DNA of 13,984 nt from CAYZYO01 sp964482585 (GTDB lineage Bacteria; Bacillota; Syntrophomonadia; Syntrophomonadales; Syntrophomonadaceae): NCBI GenBank assembly GCA_964482585.1, contig CAYZYO010000064.1, positions 1 through 13,984 of the forward strand, written 5' to 3'. Positions within the stretch are counted from its first letter, which is position 1. Each line of letters opens with the position of its first letter. The position numbers were made by a program, and so were the translations under genes. The notes under the pieces are model-generated. The model searched no databases. It had not been told where the DNA came from and saw only the letters and a list, made by a program, of their open reading frames with translations. This document shows positions 1 through 6,136 of this stretch, in pieces.

Positions 1-381
1 CGGAGATTCATCTGATATTTTCCCATCTTTTAGCCGGGACTCAACCGAGGATACTAAAGTTACAGCAACTTCCCGGCCTGATTTTAATTCCTGTAAGGTA
101 ATTTTGGATCCCAGGGCAATCTCATCAGTTTTAAAATCACTTTCTTCCATTAAACGTGCATTTCTCAGGGTTTTTTCTAAACTAATTATTCGACCTTCAA
201 TAAAAGCCTGTTCATTTTTGGCATCTTCATATTCTGAATTTTCTGTTATATCTCCGAAAGCAATCGCTTGTTTAATACGTTCGGCAACCTCTTCCCGTTT
301 AACTGATTTAAGATATTCCAGCTCAGTTTCCAGTTTCTTAAGGCCTTCTTTAGTTAGTAAAACCTCTTTCGCTACTGCCAT
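1..381 (-). CDS. greA: Transcription elongation factor GreA (C-terminus beyond window)
   Basis: GreA binds in the RNA polymerase secondary channel and stimulates transcript cleavage, rescuing backtracked complexes. The visible 127 residues begin MAVAKEVLLTKEGLKKLE and form the N-terminal coiled-coil domain. The coiled-coil tip carries the family motif FGDITENSEYEDAKNEQ (about residues 42-58), with the acidic residues D44 and E47 that position the catalytic metal. The start of the C-terminal FKBP-like domain (IALGSKITL) follows from about residue 88. Family members have about 158 residues, so about 30 are missing at the window edge. The ATG is chosen because AGGAG lies 7 nt upstream (389-393). 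It has its own promoter and a leader of about 240 nt. In related genomes lysS often follows, but that cannot be seen here. Confidence 0.96.
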   Translation of the reverse strand, partial: MAVAKEVLLTKEGLKKLETELEYLKSVKREEVAERIKQAIAFGDITENSEYEDAKNEQAFIEGRIISLEKTLRNARLMEESDFKTDEIALGSKITLQELKSGREVAVTLVSSVESRLKDGKISDESP

Positions 382-630
382 TTTATCGCTCCTAACTTAA
401 ATAGTTCAAATTCCGGATCAGAAAAAATATTTTTCTCGTTTGATTAATGATAGAGGGAAGCTTTATCAATATTCTCCTATTCACATTATCCTTTATTTGC
501 TACCTGTCAAAGCTGAGGATTAATTAAAATAAACCCCCGTAAAACATATTTTCACCTGAACCACATTAGCATGATAATCAGGGTTCCTGGAGCCTTTAAT
601 ATTTTACGCAGTTCTCTTTTCCTTTATGGT
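382..630 (-). other. Long untranslated leader of greA
   Basis: About 240 nt lie between the predicted transcript start and greA, with no gene I would accept. A second weaker promoter-like pair is present (TTGACA at 505-510, TAATGT at 483-488, 16-nt spacer). An imperfect hairpin sits around 560-590. I do not recognise a known riboswitch or T-box signature here. Confidence 0.4.
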
Positions 631-659
631 ATTATAAAGACCTCATATAACCTTGTCAA
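631..659 (-). promoter_or_regulatory. Perfect consensus sigma-A promoter for greA
   Basis: On the minus strand TTGACA (654-659) is followed by exactly 17 nt and TATAAT (631-636), a full match to both consensus hexamers. The -35 box lies inside the last codons of the upstream 302-residue gene and that gene's TGA falls in the spacer. The expected transcript start is near 624, giving a leader of about 240 nt before the greA ATG at 381. Spacing and identity are read directly; activity is inferred. Confidence 0.85.
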
Positions 660-1551
660 GAAACAAGTCCCACAATCCTAACTCATCACCTATTTCCTGA
701 AGATAAATAAAATTCTTGCCATCTTTATAATTTGCCTTATCTCTTTCTTCGCCTAAATATAAAAATCCTGCTTTTGCTAGAAAACAACTCTCCATTATAG
801 GGGCTAGATTATGCAGTCTAGCGTCAATGCCGCTGTTTAAAAGACATTTTTCCAGCTGTGGGGCAATATTAAAACTATGGTTATTAAGTCTAATATAAAC
901 GGGATCAGGATATCTTATAGCTATCTGTTGCCGGTCAAAATCAAGGATTATCACCAGATCTTTTTTTTTCCAATTTTCAGGGCTTAATAGGCTTATGCTT
1001 ACTGCATACCCCTTTTCATATAATAAGCGGTGAGCCAATAATTCATAGCGAGATGGATTCCAATGCTGCAATGATAAAGGTAGATCATATATTGTTAACT
1101 CTTCAATGAAATAAGCCAGTTCCTCAGGATTACCTACTATAATTATTTTCTCCATTTTCCTTTTGGATAGGCATTCTCTTATCAAGACTAACACCAGGGC
1201 TTTTATAAAATCATCACCAAATATTGGTTTGAATTCGCTTGCCAGATTAATAAACTGTGGTTTTAGCCTGCGATCAACTGCCATAGTTTGCAGCTGATAA
1301 CTACTCAATAATATATTAGACTTGTTTAAAATATCTCTTTGATTATCTGGGTTCAGGGTGTCCAGATTGCCTTGCCCCAGAGGTAGTTTAATATTACAGC
1401 CCCGTAAATTTAACTGAGGTAGATCGATCAGTCTTTCTATCCGCGGCGCAAAAAATATCGGGGCTAACCTGTCCAAAAAGAATTTTTTAAAGGCTAAACC
1501 CCGTTTATTAGTATTTATTAGATTAAAGAATGCAAAATCCAGGTCAGGCAT
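643..1551 (-). CDS. Uncharacterised 302-residue protein, third gene of the HTH/dehydrogenase-like unit
   Basis: I do not recognise this family. The protein has 302 residues with no signal peptide and no convincing membrane segment, so it is probably cytoplasmic. A basic/hydrophobic N-terminal part (1-60) is followed by a region with VDRRLKPQF and EFKPIFGDDFIKAL (about 92-119). Next comes an alternating strand/helix stretch beginning EKIIIVGNPEELAYFI (134-149) with VIILDF near 200-205; this resembles a Rossmann-like fold but lacks a canonical GxGxxG. The ATG at 1551 is preferred over an in-frame ATG at 1569 because GGAGG lies 6-7 nt upstream. The gene overlaps the upstream stop by 8 nt, so the two are probably translationally coupled. 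Its last codons contain the -35 box of the greA promoter. Confidence 0.8.
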   Translation of the reverse strand: MPDLDFAFFNLINTNKRGLAFKKFFLDRLAPIFFAPRIERLIDLPQLNLRGCNIKLPLGQGNLDTLNPDNQRDILNKSNILLSSYQLQTMAVDRRLKPQFINLASEFKPIFGDDFIKALVLVLIRECLSKRKMEKIIIVGNPEELAYFIEELTIYDLPLSLQHWNPSRYELLAHRLLYEKGYAVSISLLSPENWKKKDLVIILDFDRQQIAIRYPDPVYIRLNNHSFNIAPQLEKCLLNSGIDARLHNLAPIMESCFLAKAGFLYLGEERDKANYKDGKNFIYLQEIGDELGLWDLFLDKVI

Positions 1552-2458
1552 TAAACCCCTCCAGGTCAACCACCCCCGGCTTCATATTAAGCTCTTTTAG
1601 CATGCTATAATAATCTTCTGCCTTTATGTCAGCTAATGGCCTACCCATTAAAGCAACCATTAATGCTTCAATAACATTAGTACCAAAAGAACGCCCTCCC
1701 ATATCCGGGGTGGTAGTAATTACTTTGCGGATACCCCGCTCTTTTAAAAGCTTCATATCCTCTCGGGTAGTGGTATTAGTTATAACCACCTGCCCGTTAA
1801 GCTTTTCTGGCAGGTAACGCCGGATATAATTAAAATCTCCAGCTAAAATATCCGCTTCATAATAATATTTCGAATGTTTAGGAATTATGACTTCCTGTTT
1901 ACTTCCTGTAGGATAGAGTTTATCAAAGGGCATCCTTACTACAAAAGGTGCAGCAATACTGCCAAAGAATCGCAGGGTCTTTAAAGAATGTAAGGGAACA
2001 GGAATTCCTAATGTATAAATAAAATCCCCTAGAGTCAGCTTAGCACCTACCTCTTCAAATGCTTCTGCCATGCCAAAACGATCTACAGCACAAACCATCA
2101 ATACTTTTTTGCCATACAGATCCAGGATTCCTTCATTTTGCACATCTAAAATACATTTTCTCTCCAGGGTGTTTTTCAATCCACTGCCATCCAGCATCGG
2201 GGTCTTTTTAGCCTCGGCGGTCAACCTTTTAGCATCTTTTATTACATAAGGCTTTCCCGCGATATAAATATAAAGATCTATCCCCCCCATGCCAAATGCA
2301 TCTATTTTACCATCAAGATTTCTTACTAAATTAATTGCTTTATTCCAGTCTCCATCGGTTCCAATTCGTTCAATACGAAAAGGTTCTCCCATAAACTCGG
2401 TTTCATATGCATGGTCTCTTTTTGATGAACCTAAACTCACACTAACAATACGCTTCAT
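1544..2458 (-). CDS. Quinate/shikimate 5-dehydrogenase-like protein (true function unknown)
   Basis: This 304-residue protein starts MKRIVSVSLGSSKRDHAYE and resembles a clostridial family commonly labelled quinate 5-dehydrogenase; that label is from memory and biochemically unsupported. Visible blocks are IERIGTDGD (29-37), DAFGMGGIDLYIY (53-65), a central LYGKKVLMVCAVDRFGMAEAF (114-134) where a nucleotide-binding loop would be expected, VVITNTTTREDM (224-235) and a conserved-looking TTTPDMGGRSFGTNVIEA (248-265). The central region has no GxGxxG, so NAD(P) binding should not be assumed. ATG 2458 is chosen because AGGAGG lies 6 nt upstream; an upstream in-frame ATG at 2506 has no such site. 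It follows the HTH gene by 64 nt and overlaps the next gene by 8 nt. Confidence 0.8.
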   Translation of the reverse strand: MKRIVSVSLGSSKRDHAYETEFMGEPFRIERIGTDGDWNKAINLVRNLDGKIDAFGMGGIDLYIYIAGKPYVIKDAKRLTAEAKKTPMLDGSGLKNTLERKCILDVQNEGILDLYGKKVLMVCAVDRFGMAEAFEEVGAKLTLGDFIYTLGIPVPLHSLKTLRFFGSIAAPFVVRMPFDKLYPTGSKQEVIIPKHSKYYYEADILAGDFNYIRRYLPEKLNGQVVITNTTTREDMKLLKERGIRKVITTTPDMGGRSFGTNVIEALMVALMGRPLADIKAEDYYSMLKELNMKPGVVDLEGFNA

Positions 2459-2476
2459 TATTTCCTCCTGATAATA

Positions 2477-2503
2477 CTGAAGACTAATGTATGCTCTCTT
2501 CAG
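2477..2503 (-). other. Inverted repeat between HTH gene and dehydrogenase-like gene
   Basis: CTGAAGA (2477-2483) and TCTTCAG (2497-2503) form perfect 7-bp arms around a 13-nt loop, within the 64-nt spacer and just before the AGGAGG of the next gene. No T-run follows on the minus strand, so a terminator is unlikely. It could be a binding site or an mRNA hairpin affecting translation. Chance cannot be excluded. Confidence 0.35.
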
Positions 2504-2522
2504 CATGTTTAAACCAACTCAT

Positions 2523-3053
2523 CTATCTGGCAGCTTTTACCGAGCGCAATATCTTTCTTAAATCCTGTGGATTAACCCATTTGTCCTCGGTAATAGGAGA
2601 AGAGCCTATCTCTATAGATATTATCTGGCTGTCGATTATTCTCTCAAAAAGTTTAATCCGTTCATCAGATCCAATGGCAATGACCACTTGATAATCCCTT
2701 ATTTTTGTAATTAAAGCCATTATTTCATTTAACAGCTCGTTTCCACTCCGGTTATTAATATAATCCAAACGCTCTTCTTCGGTCATCAGGAATATAAAGT
2801 CTACTCCTTCGTTTTCTAAAATTCCGGACACCTCATCCTTATTTAATATGGGAAAGCCAATACAGGCTACAGACTGACCTTTGCGCAGTTCCCCAATTCC
2901 CTCCACCCGGGATATAAAAGACCGATCAATATTTAGGCGCTCTGCTGTCTCCTGCTGGGAGAAACCCTGTGCTCTTAATTTAAGAGCTTTTCGCAGAGTC
3001 TTTTCAATCTTCTGCCAGCTTATTATCTTATCCTGTATGCGGAAAAAATCCAT
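2523..3053 (-). CDS. Small HTH-domain putative transcriptional regulator
   Basis: A 176-residue protein starting MDFFRIQDKIISW. Residues 24-56 (LKLRAQGFSQQETAERLNID, then RSFISRVEGIG) form a helix-turn-helix of the XRE-like type. The remaining 120 residues look like a separate alpha/beta domain (VACIGFPIL 62-70, GVDFIFLMT, YQVVIAIGSDERI), possibly ligand-sensing; I do not recognise that domain. ATG 3053 is chosen because GGGTGA lies 7 nt upstream; the longer reading frame from 3086 would begin inside the operator-like dyads. It has its own promoter at 3096-3124. Bacillus has a small HTH gene (yazB) near folK-dusB, but this protein is much longer. Position suggests control of the two genes downstream, which is an inference. 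Confidence 0.82.
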   Translation of the reverse strand: MDFFRIQDKIISWQKIEKTLRKALKLRAQGFSQQETAERLNIDRSFISRVEGIGELRKGQSVACIGFPILNKDEVSGILENEGVDFIFLMTEEERLDYINNRSGNELLNEIMALITKIRDYQVVIAIGSDERIKLFERIIDSQIISIEIGSSPITEDKWVNPQDLRKILRSVKAAR

Positions 3054-3064
3054 AATATTCACCC

Positions 3065-3086
3065 TTGCGCACAATTTTGTATACAA
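3065..3086. promoter_or_regulatory. Tandem TTG-N4-CAA dyads at the start of the HTH transcript (candidate operator)
   Basis: TTGTATACAA (3077-3086) is a perfect 10-bp palindrome. On the minus strand it is followed after 2 bp by TTGTGCGCAA (3065-3074), with the same TTG/CAA outer bases. The centres are 12 bp apart, close to one helical turn. The pair begins about where the predicted promoter would start transcription, which fits autoregulation by the HTH protein. Binding is inferred, not shown. Confidence 0.45.
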
Positions 3087-3095
3087 CCTGGGGCT

Positions 3096-3124
3096 ATTTT
3101 ACCACTTCTTCACCAGAAATTCAA
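3096..3124 (-). promoter_or_regulatory. Sigma-A-like promoter of the HTH / dehydrogenase-like / unknown-protein unit
   Basis: On the minus strand TTGAAT (3119-3124) is followed by 17 nt and TAAAAT (3096-3101): 5 of 6 matches at -10, 5 of 6 at -35 and ideal spacing. It lies downstream of the palindromic element that follows dusB, so the three-gene unit is probably transcribed separately from the cofactor genes. Confidence 0.65.
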
Positions 3125-3144
3125 GCTATTTCAGAGCAGGGGGG

Positions 3145-3426
3145 AATGCGACAGGGTGACGGTTCTCGAATGTCGCACTGTCTAGTTACAATCTTTCATT
3201 GAATAGTTCGAGNNNNNNNNNNNNNNNNNNNNNNNNNNNNNNNNNNNNNNNNNNNNNNNNNNNNNNNNNNNNNNNNNNNNNNNNNNNNNNNNNNNNNNNN
3301 NNNNNNNNNNNNGACGGTTCTCGAATGTCGCACTGTCTAGTTACAATCTTTCATTGAATAGTTCGAGATAACAGTGCGACATTCGAGAACCGTCCCCTGT
3401 CGCATTTAACCGTCCCCTGTCGCATT
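3145..3426. repeat. REP-like palindromic element after dusB, interrupted by a scaffold gap
   Basis: The left arm 3145-3181 (AATGCGACAGGGTGACGGTT, then TCTCGAATGTCGCACTGT with one shared T) and the right arm 3371-3406 are reverse complements except for one extra T in the left arm. The innermost 24 bp, from GACGGTTC to GCACTGT, match perfectly. The 18-nt terminal unit ACCGTCCCCTGTCGCATT occurs twice on the right (3389-3406 and 3409-3426), and the last copy supplies part of the dusB stop codon. The segment 3158-3212 is repeated exactly at 3313-3367 across the N run. The arms resemble repeats linked to REP-associated tyrosine (Y1) transposases in Clostridia. No transposase gene is visible. Confidence 0.75.
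3213..3312. other. Scaffold gap 1 (100 N)
   Basis: Exactly 100 N, a conventional placeholder for unknown length. The 55 nt before and the 55 nt after the gap are identical, as expected when two contigs overlap by one assembly k-mer but were joined as a scaffold. The real gap may be zero or negative in length. Confidence 0.9.
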
Positions 3427-4375
3427 ACAAGCTTATTGCAGATATGAGTTCTTCGCGGGTAACTGCCTTGTTTATTTGTTCTCTTCTCCTGGTGGCTCCT
3501 GGCATTGTTTTTATATACCAGGAAAAGTGTTTGCGCATTTCTCTTATGACAACCGGTTCCGGTTTAAACTGACAGGCCAGTTCAAGGTGTTTTATGGCTA
3601 TATTTACCCGCTCTTCCATAGCAGCCGGTGGTATCTCCTGACCATTTTCCAGCAATTCTACCGTCTCCTGGAAAATGAAAGGGTTGCCCATTGCTGCCCG
3701 GCCAATCATTATTCCATCACAACCAGTATACTCAATCATTTTAAATGCTTTTCGAGCACTGGTAATATCCCCATTACCTATAACCGGTATTTTTATTCTT
3801 TCTTTTACTTCTTTGATCATATTCCAATCAGCACGGCCTGAGTAAAACTGTATCCGGGTCCGGGGATGCAAAGTTACTGCTGATGCCCCCTCCTGTTCAG
3901 CTGCACCGGCTAACTCTATGCAGTTAATACTATTTTTATCCCAGCCTTTTCTCATTTTTACCGTAACCGGTACTTCCACTGCCTGAACTACTTCTTTTAT
4001 TATTTCCCGGCTTTTTTCTAAATCCAGCATAAGGGCTGCACCTTCGCCGTTTTTAGTTATTTTAGGTGTAGGACAACCCATGTTAATGTCAATAATATGG
4101 GCTCCCATTTTCTCAACTATTAAAGCCGCCCTGGCCATGCATTCAGGGTCGGAGCCAAATATCTGCACCGCTACCGGTGCTTCTTCCCCTTTTATATCGG
4201 CAATTTTCCTGGTTTTTTCCTGTTCATAAACCAGCCCCATAGCAGATATCATTTCGGTAAAGACCAACCCACAGCCAAAAGACCTGGCGATTAAACGAAA
4301 AGCCTTATCACTAACCCCGGCCATTGGAGCAGCTGCTATGCGATTTCTGATTCTAATAGGCCCAATAGTGAACAT
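3425..4375 (-). CDS. dusB: tRNA-dihydrouridine synthase (DusB family)
   Basis: An FMN-dependent enzyme that reduces uridine to dihydrouridine in the tRNA D-loop. The 316-residue protein has the Dus TIM-barrel signatures in order: APMAGVSDKAFR (16-27), QIFGSDPE (71-78), INMGCPTPKITKNGEGAALM (97-116) with the catalytic Cys101, VTVKMRKGWD, HPRTRIQFYSGRADW, VIGNGDI and GIMIGRAAMGNPFIF. ATG 4375 is chosen because GGAG lies 6 nt upstream; a TTG two codons earlier (4381) would place that site directly against the start. The ATG is 2 nt after the coaX TGA (TGAGCATG), so translation is probably coupled. The stop codon TAA lies partly in the palindromic element, which may have replaced the original 3' end. 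Length is close to normal for the family. Confidence 0.95.
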   Translation of the reverse strand: MFTIGPIRIRNRIAAAPMAGVSDKAFRLIARSFGCGLVFTEMISAMGLVYEQEKTRKIADIKGEEAPVAVQIFGSDPECMARAALIVEKMGAHIIDINMGCPTPKITKNGEGAALMLDLEKSREIIKEVVQAVEVPVTVKMRKGWDKNSINCIELAGAAEQEGASAVTLHPRTRIQFYSGRADWNMIKEVKERIKIPVIGNGDITSARKAFKMIEYTGCDGIMIGRAAMGNPFIFQETVELLENGQEIPPAAMEERVNIAIKHLELACQFKPEPVVIREMRKHFSWYIKTMPGATRRREQINKAVTREELISAISL

Positions 4376-4377
4376 GC

Positions 4378-5145
4378 TCAACTCCGGTTAATCTCATAAA
4401 TCATTCGCAGTCCATCCAGGGTAAGCAGCTCATCTACGATATCAATAGTATCTGTTTCCCTTGCTATTACCGCAGCCAATCCTCCTGTAGCAACTACCAC
4501 GGGACTTTTGTTAATTTCTTTTTTAATCCGGTTGATAATACCTTCAACCTGCCCCACAAAACCGAATATGATCCCGGCTTTCATGCTTTCTACAGTGTTC
4601 TTACCTATTATGCTTTTAGGGGTTACCAGTTCTACCCTTGGAAGTTTAGCTGCTCTAGATACTAAGGCTTCTGTAGAAATGCTTATACCAGGAGCTATCG
4701 CTCCTCCCAGGTAGTTAGCTTTTTCGTCCACTACGCAAAACGTGGTAGCAGTACCAAAATCTACAATAATCAATGGTCCTCCATACTTTCTAAAGGCACC
4801 TACTGCATTGACTACCCGGTCAGCTCCTACCTCGCGAGGGTTTTCGTATTTTATGGCCAAACCGGTTCTTATTCCTGGTCCAACTATTAATGGTTTACAG
4901 GCAAAACATTTTCTACTCATCAGATCCATTTCCATCATAACTGTTGGCACAACTGATGAGATAACTATCGCCTTTATTTTTTTGGCATTCATTTTGTCAT
5001 AATCAAACAGTGAACGTAAAATTACCCCATACTCATCACAGGTACGCAGTGTATCTGTCTTTATTCTCCAGTTATTAACCAGCCGGTCATTTTCATAAGC
5101 ACCTATTACTGTATTTGTATTGCCTACATCAAAGACTAATATCAT
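4378..5145 (-). CDS. coaX: Type III pantothenate kinase
   Basis: Phosphorylates pantothenate to 4'-phosphopantothenate, the first committed step of CoA synthesis, in the cytoplasm. The 255-residue protein has the ASKHA fold signatures of CoaX: DVGNTNTVIG (6-15) for phosphate binding, GADRVVNAVGA (107-117) with the catalytic Asp109, DFGTATTFCVVD (129-140) and GGAIAPGISIS (147-157). Type III enzymes differ from CoaA in needing a monovalent cation and in not being inhibited by CoA. ATG 5145 is chosen because GGAGGG lies 7 nt upstream; the longer frame from 5184 lacks a site. dusB follows 2 nt after its stop. The pantothenate it uses is the product of panBCD 5 kb upstream in the same orientation. 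Confidence 0.95.
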   Translation of the reverse strand: MILVFDVGNTNTVIGAYENDRLVNNWRIKTDTLRTCDEYGVILRSLFDYDKMNAKKIKAIVISSVVPTVMMEMDLMSRKCFACKPLIVGPGIRTGLAIKYENPREVGADRVVNAVGAFRKYGGPLIIVDFGTATTFCVVDEKANYLGGAIAPGISISTEALVSRAAKLPRVELVTPKSIIGKNTVESMKAGIIFGFVGQVEGIINRIKKEINKSPVVVATGGLAAVIARETDTIDIVDELLTLDGLRMIYEINRS

Positions 5146-5268
5146 ATGGCTTCCCTCCGGGTTATAATTTTTTACTCCAGGCAACAGTCAATCTCCCCTG
5201 TTCAATTCACCAACATAAGCTCTGAATCTCCCAGAATGCTTTTCCAGGATTCTATCTATGCATTAAAA

Positions 5269-5312
5269 AAACATTTGTAATTTATTGGAAAATGTTTAGC
5301 CCCTAAACATTT
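5269..5312 (-). promoter_or_regulatory. Possible alternative hairpins (attenuator-like) between bioY and coaX
   Basis: In minus-strand order, segment 1 AAATGTTTAG (5312-5303), segment 2 CTAAACATTT (5299-5290) and segment 3 AAATGTTT (5276-5269) follow one another. Segments 1 and 2 form a perfect 10-bp hairpin with a 3-nt loop. Segment 2 can instead pair with segment 3, which runs into a stretch of seven T, as in a weak intrinsic terminator. The two structures exclude each other. The stems are AT-rich, so this could be chance. Confidence 0.35.
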
Positions 5313-5331
5313 GCTTGGTTTTGTTTATTTA

Positions 5332-5431
5332 NNNNNNNNNNNNNNNNNNNNNNNNNNNNNNNNNNNNNNNNNNNNNNNNNNNNNNNNNNNNNNNNNNNNN
5401 NNNNNNNNNNNNNNNNNNNNNNNNNNNNNNN
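5332..5431. other. Scaffold gap 2 (100 N)
   Basis: Exactly 100 N of unknown true length. Unlike gap 1, the flanks share no overlap: the left side ends in AT-rich sequence and the right side begins inside a hairpin. Confidence 0.95.
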
Positions 5432-5456
5432 GGCGACTGAAGTCGCCTCTACGGTT
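5432..5456. repeat. Palindrome truncated by gap 2
   Basis: GGCGACT (5432-5438) and AGTCGCC (5441-5447) form a perfect 7-bp inverted repeat around GA, followed by TCTACGGTT. If the missing left side is AACCGTAGA, the whole would be a 34-nt palindrome with GTAG at its foot, similar in style to the hairpin at 8734-8763. The missing half is inferred. Confidence 0.45.
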
Positions 5457-5560
5457 CTATCCCGTTGATCCGATTTTGCCAAAACGCCATTCGTAGCCAA
5501 CTTATCTAAGTAAGGTGACTGCATTAAGCGTTTATTTTCTAATTAATCAAGTTTAACTTT

Positions 5561-6121
5561 TTATACCTTTCTTTTAAGATCTAATCTTTTACTCAGTTCT
5601 ATAGCCAGGAATGAAGCAGCAATCACTTTAATTAGATCAAATACTATAAACGGTACCAGCCCGATCTTGATAAGCTGCATAATATTTATAGCCTGCCCCA
5701 GGTAAAAATCCAGTATAAAATACATGTAGGGCAATCCAATCAGATAATATACTATTATGCCTGCAATCCCTGCCAACACAAAATTTGTAATGGTTGTCCT
5801 TTTAATTATCTTAGACTGCAGCCACCCCGCTAACGGAAATGCCAATATGAATCCGAAACTAGGAACCAGAATATACGCAGGTCCACCATAAGGGGGAACT
5901 GAAAAAACCGGTAATCCAAAAAGTCCCAGGAATAAATATGCCAGCATACTTAAAAATACCGCTGGCGGTGAAAGCATACAGGCTGCTAGAAACATCACTA
6001 GAGGCTGCAGACTAAATGGAATAACAGCTATAGGCTGAATTATCCTGACAAATAGGGTAAGGGTACACATCATTGCCGTAAATAGAGCAGCTGTTACCAA
6101 CTCCTGAGTGGAAAGCTTCAT
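5561..6121 (-). CDS. bioY: Biotin transporter substrate-binding subunit BioY (ECF S component)
   Basis: An integral membrane protein that binds biotin and, with the shared ECF module (EcfT plus two EcfA ATPases encoded elsewhere), imports it. The 186-residue length is typical. The sequence is almost entirely hydrophobic, with about six membrane segments. BioY-type blocks are PFSLQPLVMFLAA (35-47), GLPVFS (69-74), GGPAYILVPSFGFILAFPLAGW (79-100, read in parts) and VPFIVFDLIK (156-165), where the family usually has a PGDLIK-like motif. ATG 6121 is preceded by GAGAGG 6 nt upstream. A BirA operator lies 15-45 nt upstream, so biotin-dependent repression is likely. It is separated from nadC by 76 nt and from coaX by a gapped spacer. 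Confidence 0.92.
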   Translation of the reverse strand: MKLSTQELVTAALFTAMMCTLTLFVRIIQPIAVIPFSLQPLVMFLAACMLSPPAVFLSMLAYLFLGLFGLPVFSVPPYGGPAYILVPSFGFILAFPLAGWLQSKIIKRTTITNFVLAGIAGIIVYYLIGLPYMYFILDFYLGQAINIMQLIKIGLVPFIVFDLIKVIAASFLAIELSKRLDLKRKV

Positions 6122-6136
6122 TTATGACCTCTCTCC

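Larger units (their letters stand above)
5146..5560. other. bioY-coaX spacer, no accepted gene
   Basis: This 415-position interval includes 100 N. It holds the alternative hairpins (5269-5312), gap 2 and a half-palindrome at 5432-5447. No reading frame has a ribosome binding site or recognisable protein. Because the gap length is unknown, a gene (for instance birA) could be missing here. Confidence 0.55.

Noticed and set aside
104..400. 98-codon plus-strand reading frame
   Set aside because: It lies antisense to greA, which has clear family motifs and a ribosome binding site.
483..510. Second greA promoter (TTGACA-16-TAATGT)
   Set aside because: The -10 match is poor compared with the perfect promoter at 631-659; noted only within the leader entry.
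524..547. Seven-codon leader peptide MFYGGLF in the greA leader
   Set aside because: An AGGTGA lies just upstream, but the peptide has no regulatory codon pattern and such short frames are expected by chance.
3158..3367. Two identical 55-nt repeats as a possible CRISPR array
   Set aside because: Only two copies, with a strong inverted-repeat structure and an N run instead of a spacer; a contig overlap within a REP-like element explains them.
3476..3841. 121-codon plus-strand reading frame
   Set aside because: Antisense to conserved dusB coding sequence; no ribosome binding site or recognisable protein.
5150..5195. TTGACT-19-TATAAC promoter just before coaX
   Set aside because: The spacer is too long and the start of transcription would fall inside the ribosome binding site.
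5303..5524. Reading frames on both strands running through the 100 N
   Set aside because: They are open only because N codons are not stops; no ribosome binding site and the visible part overlaps a palindrome.
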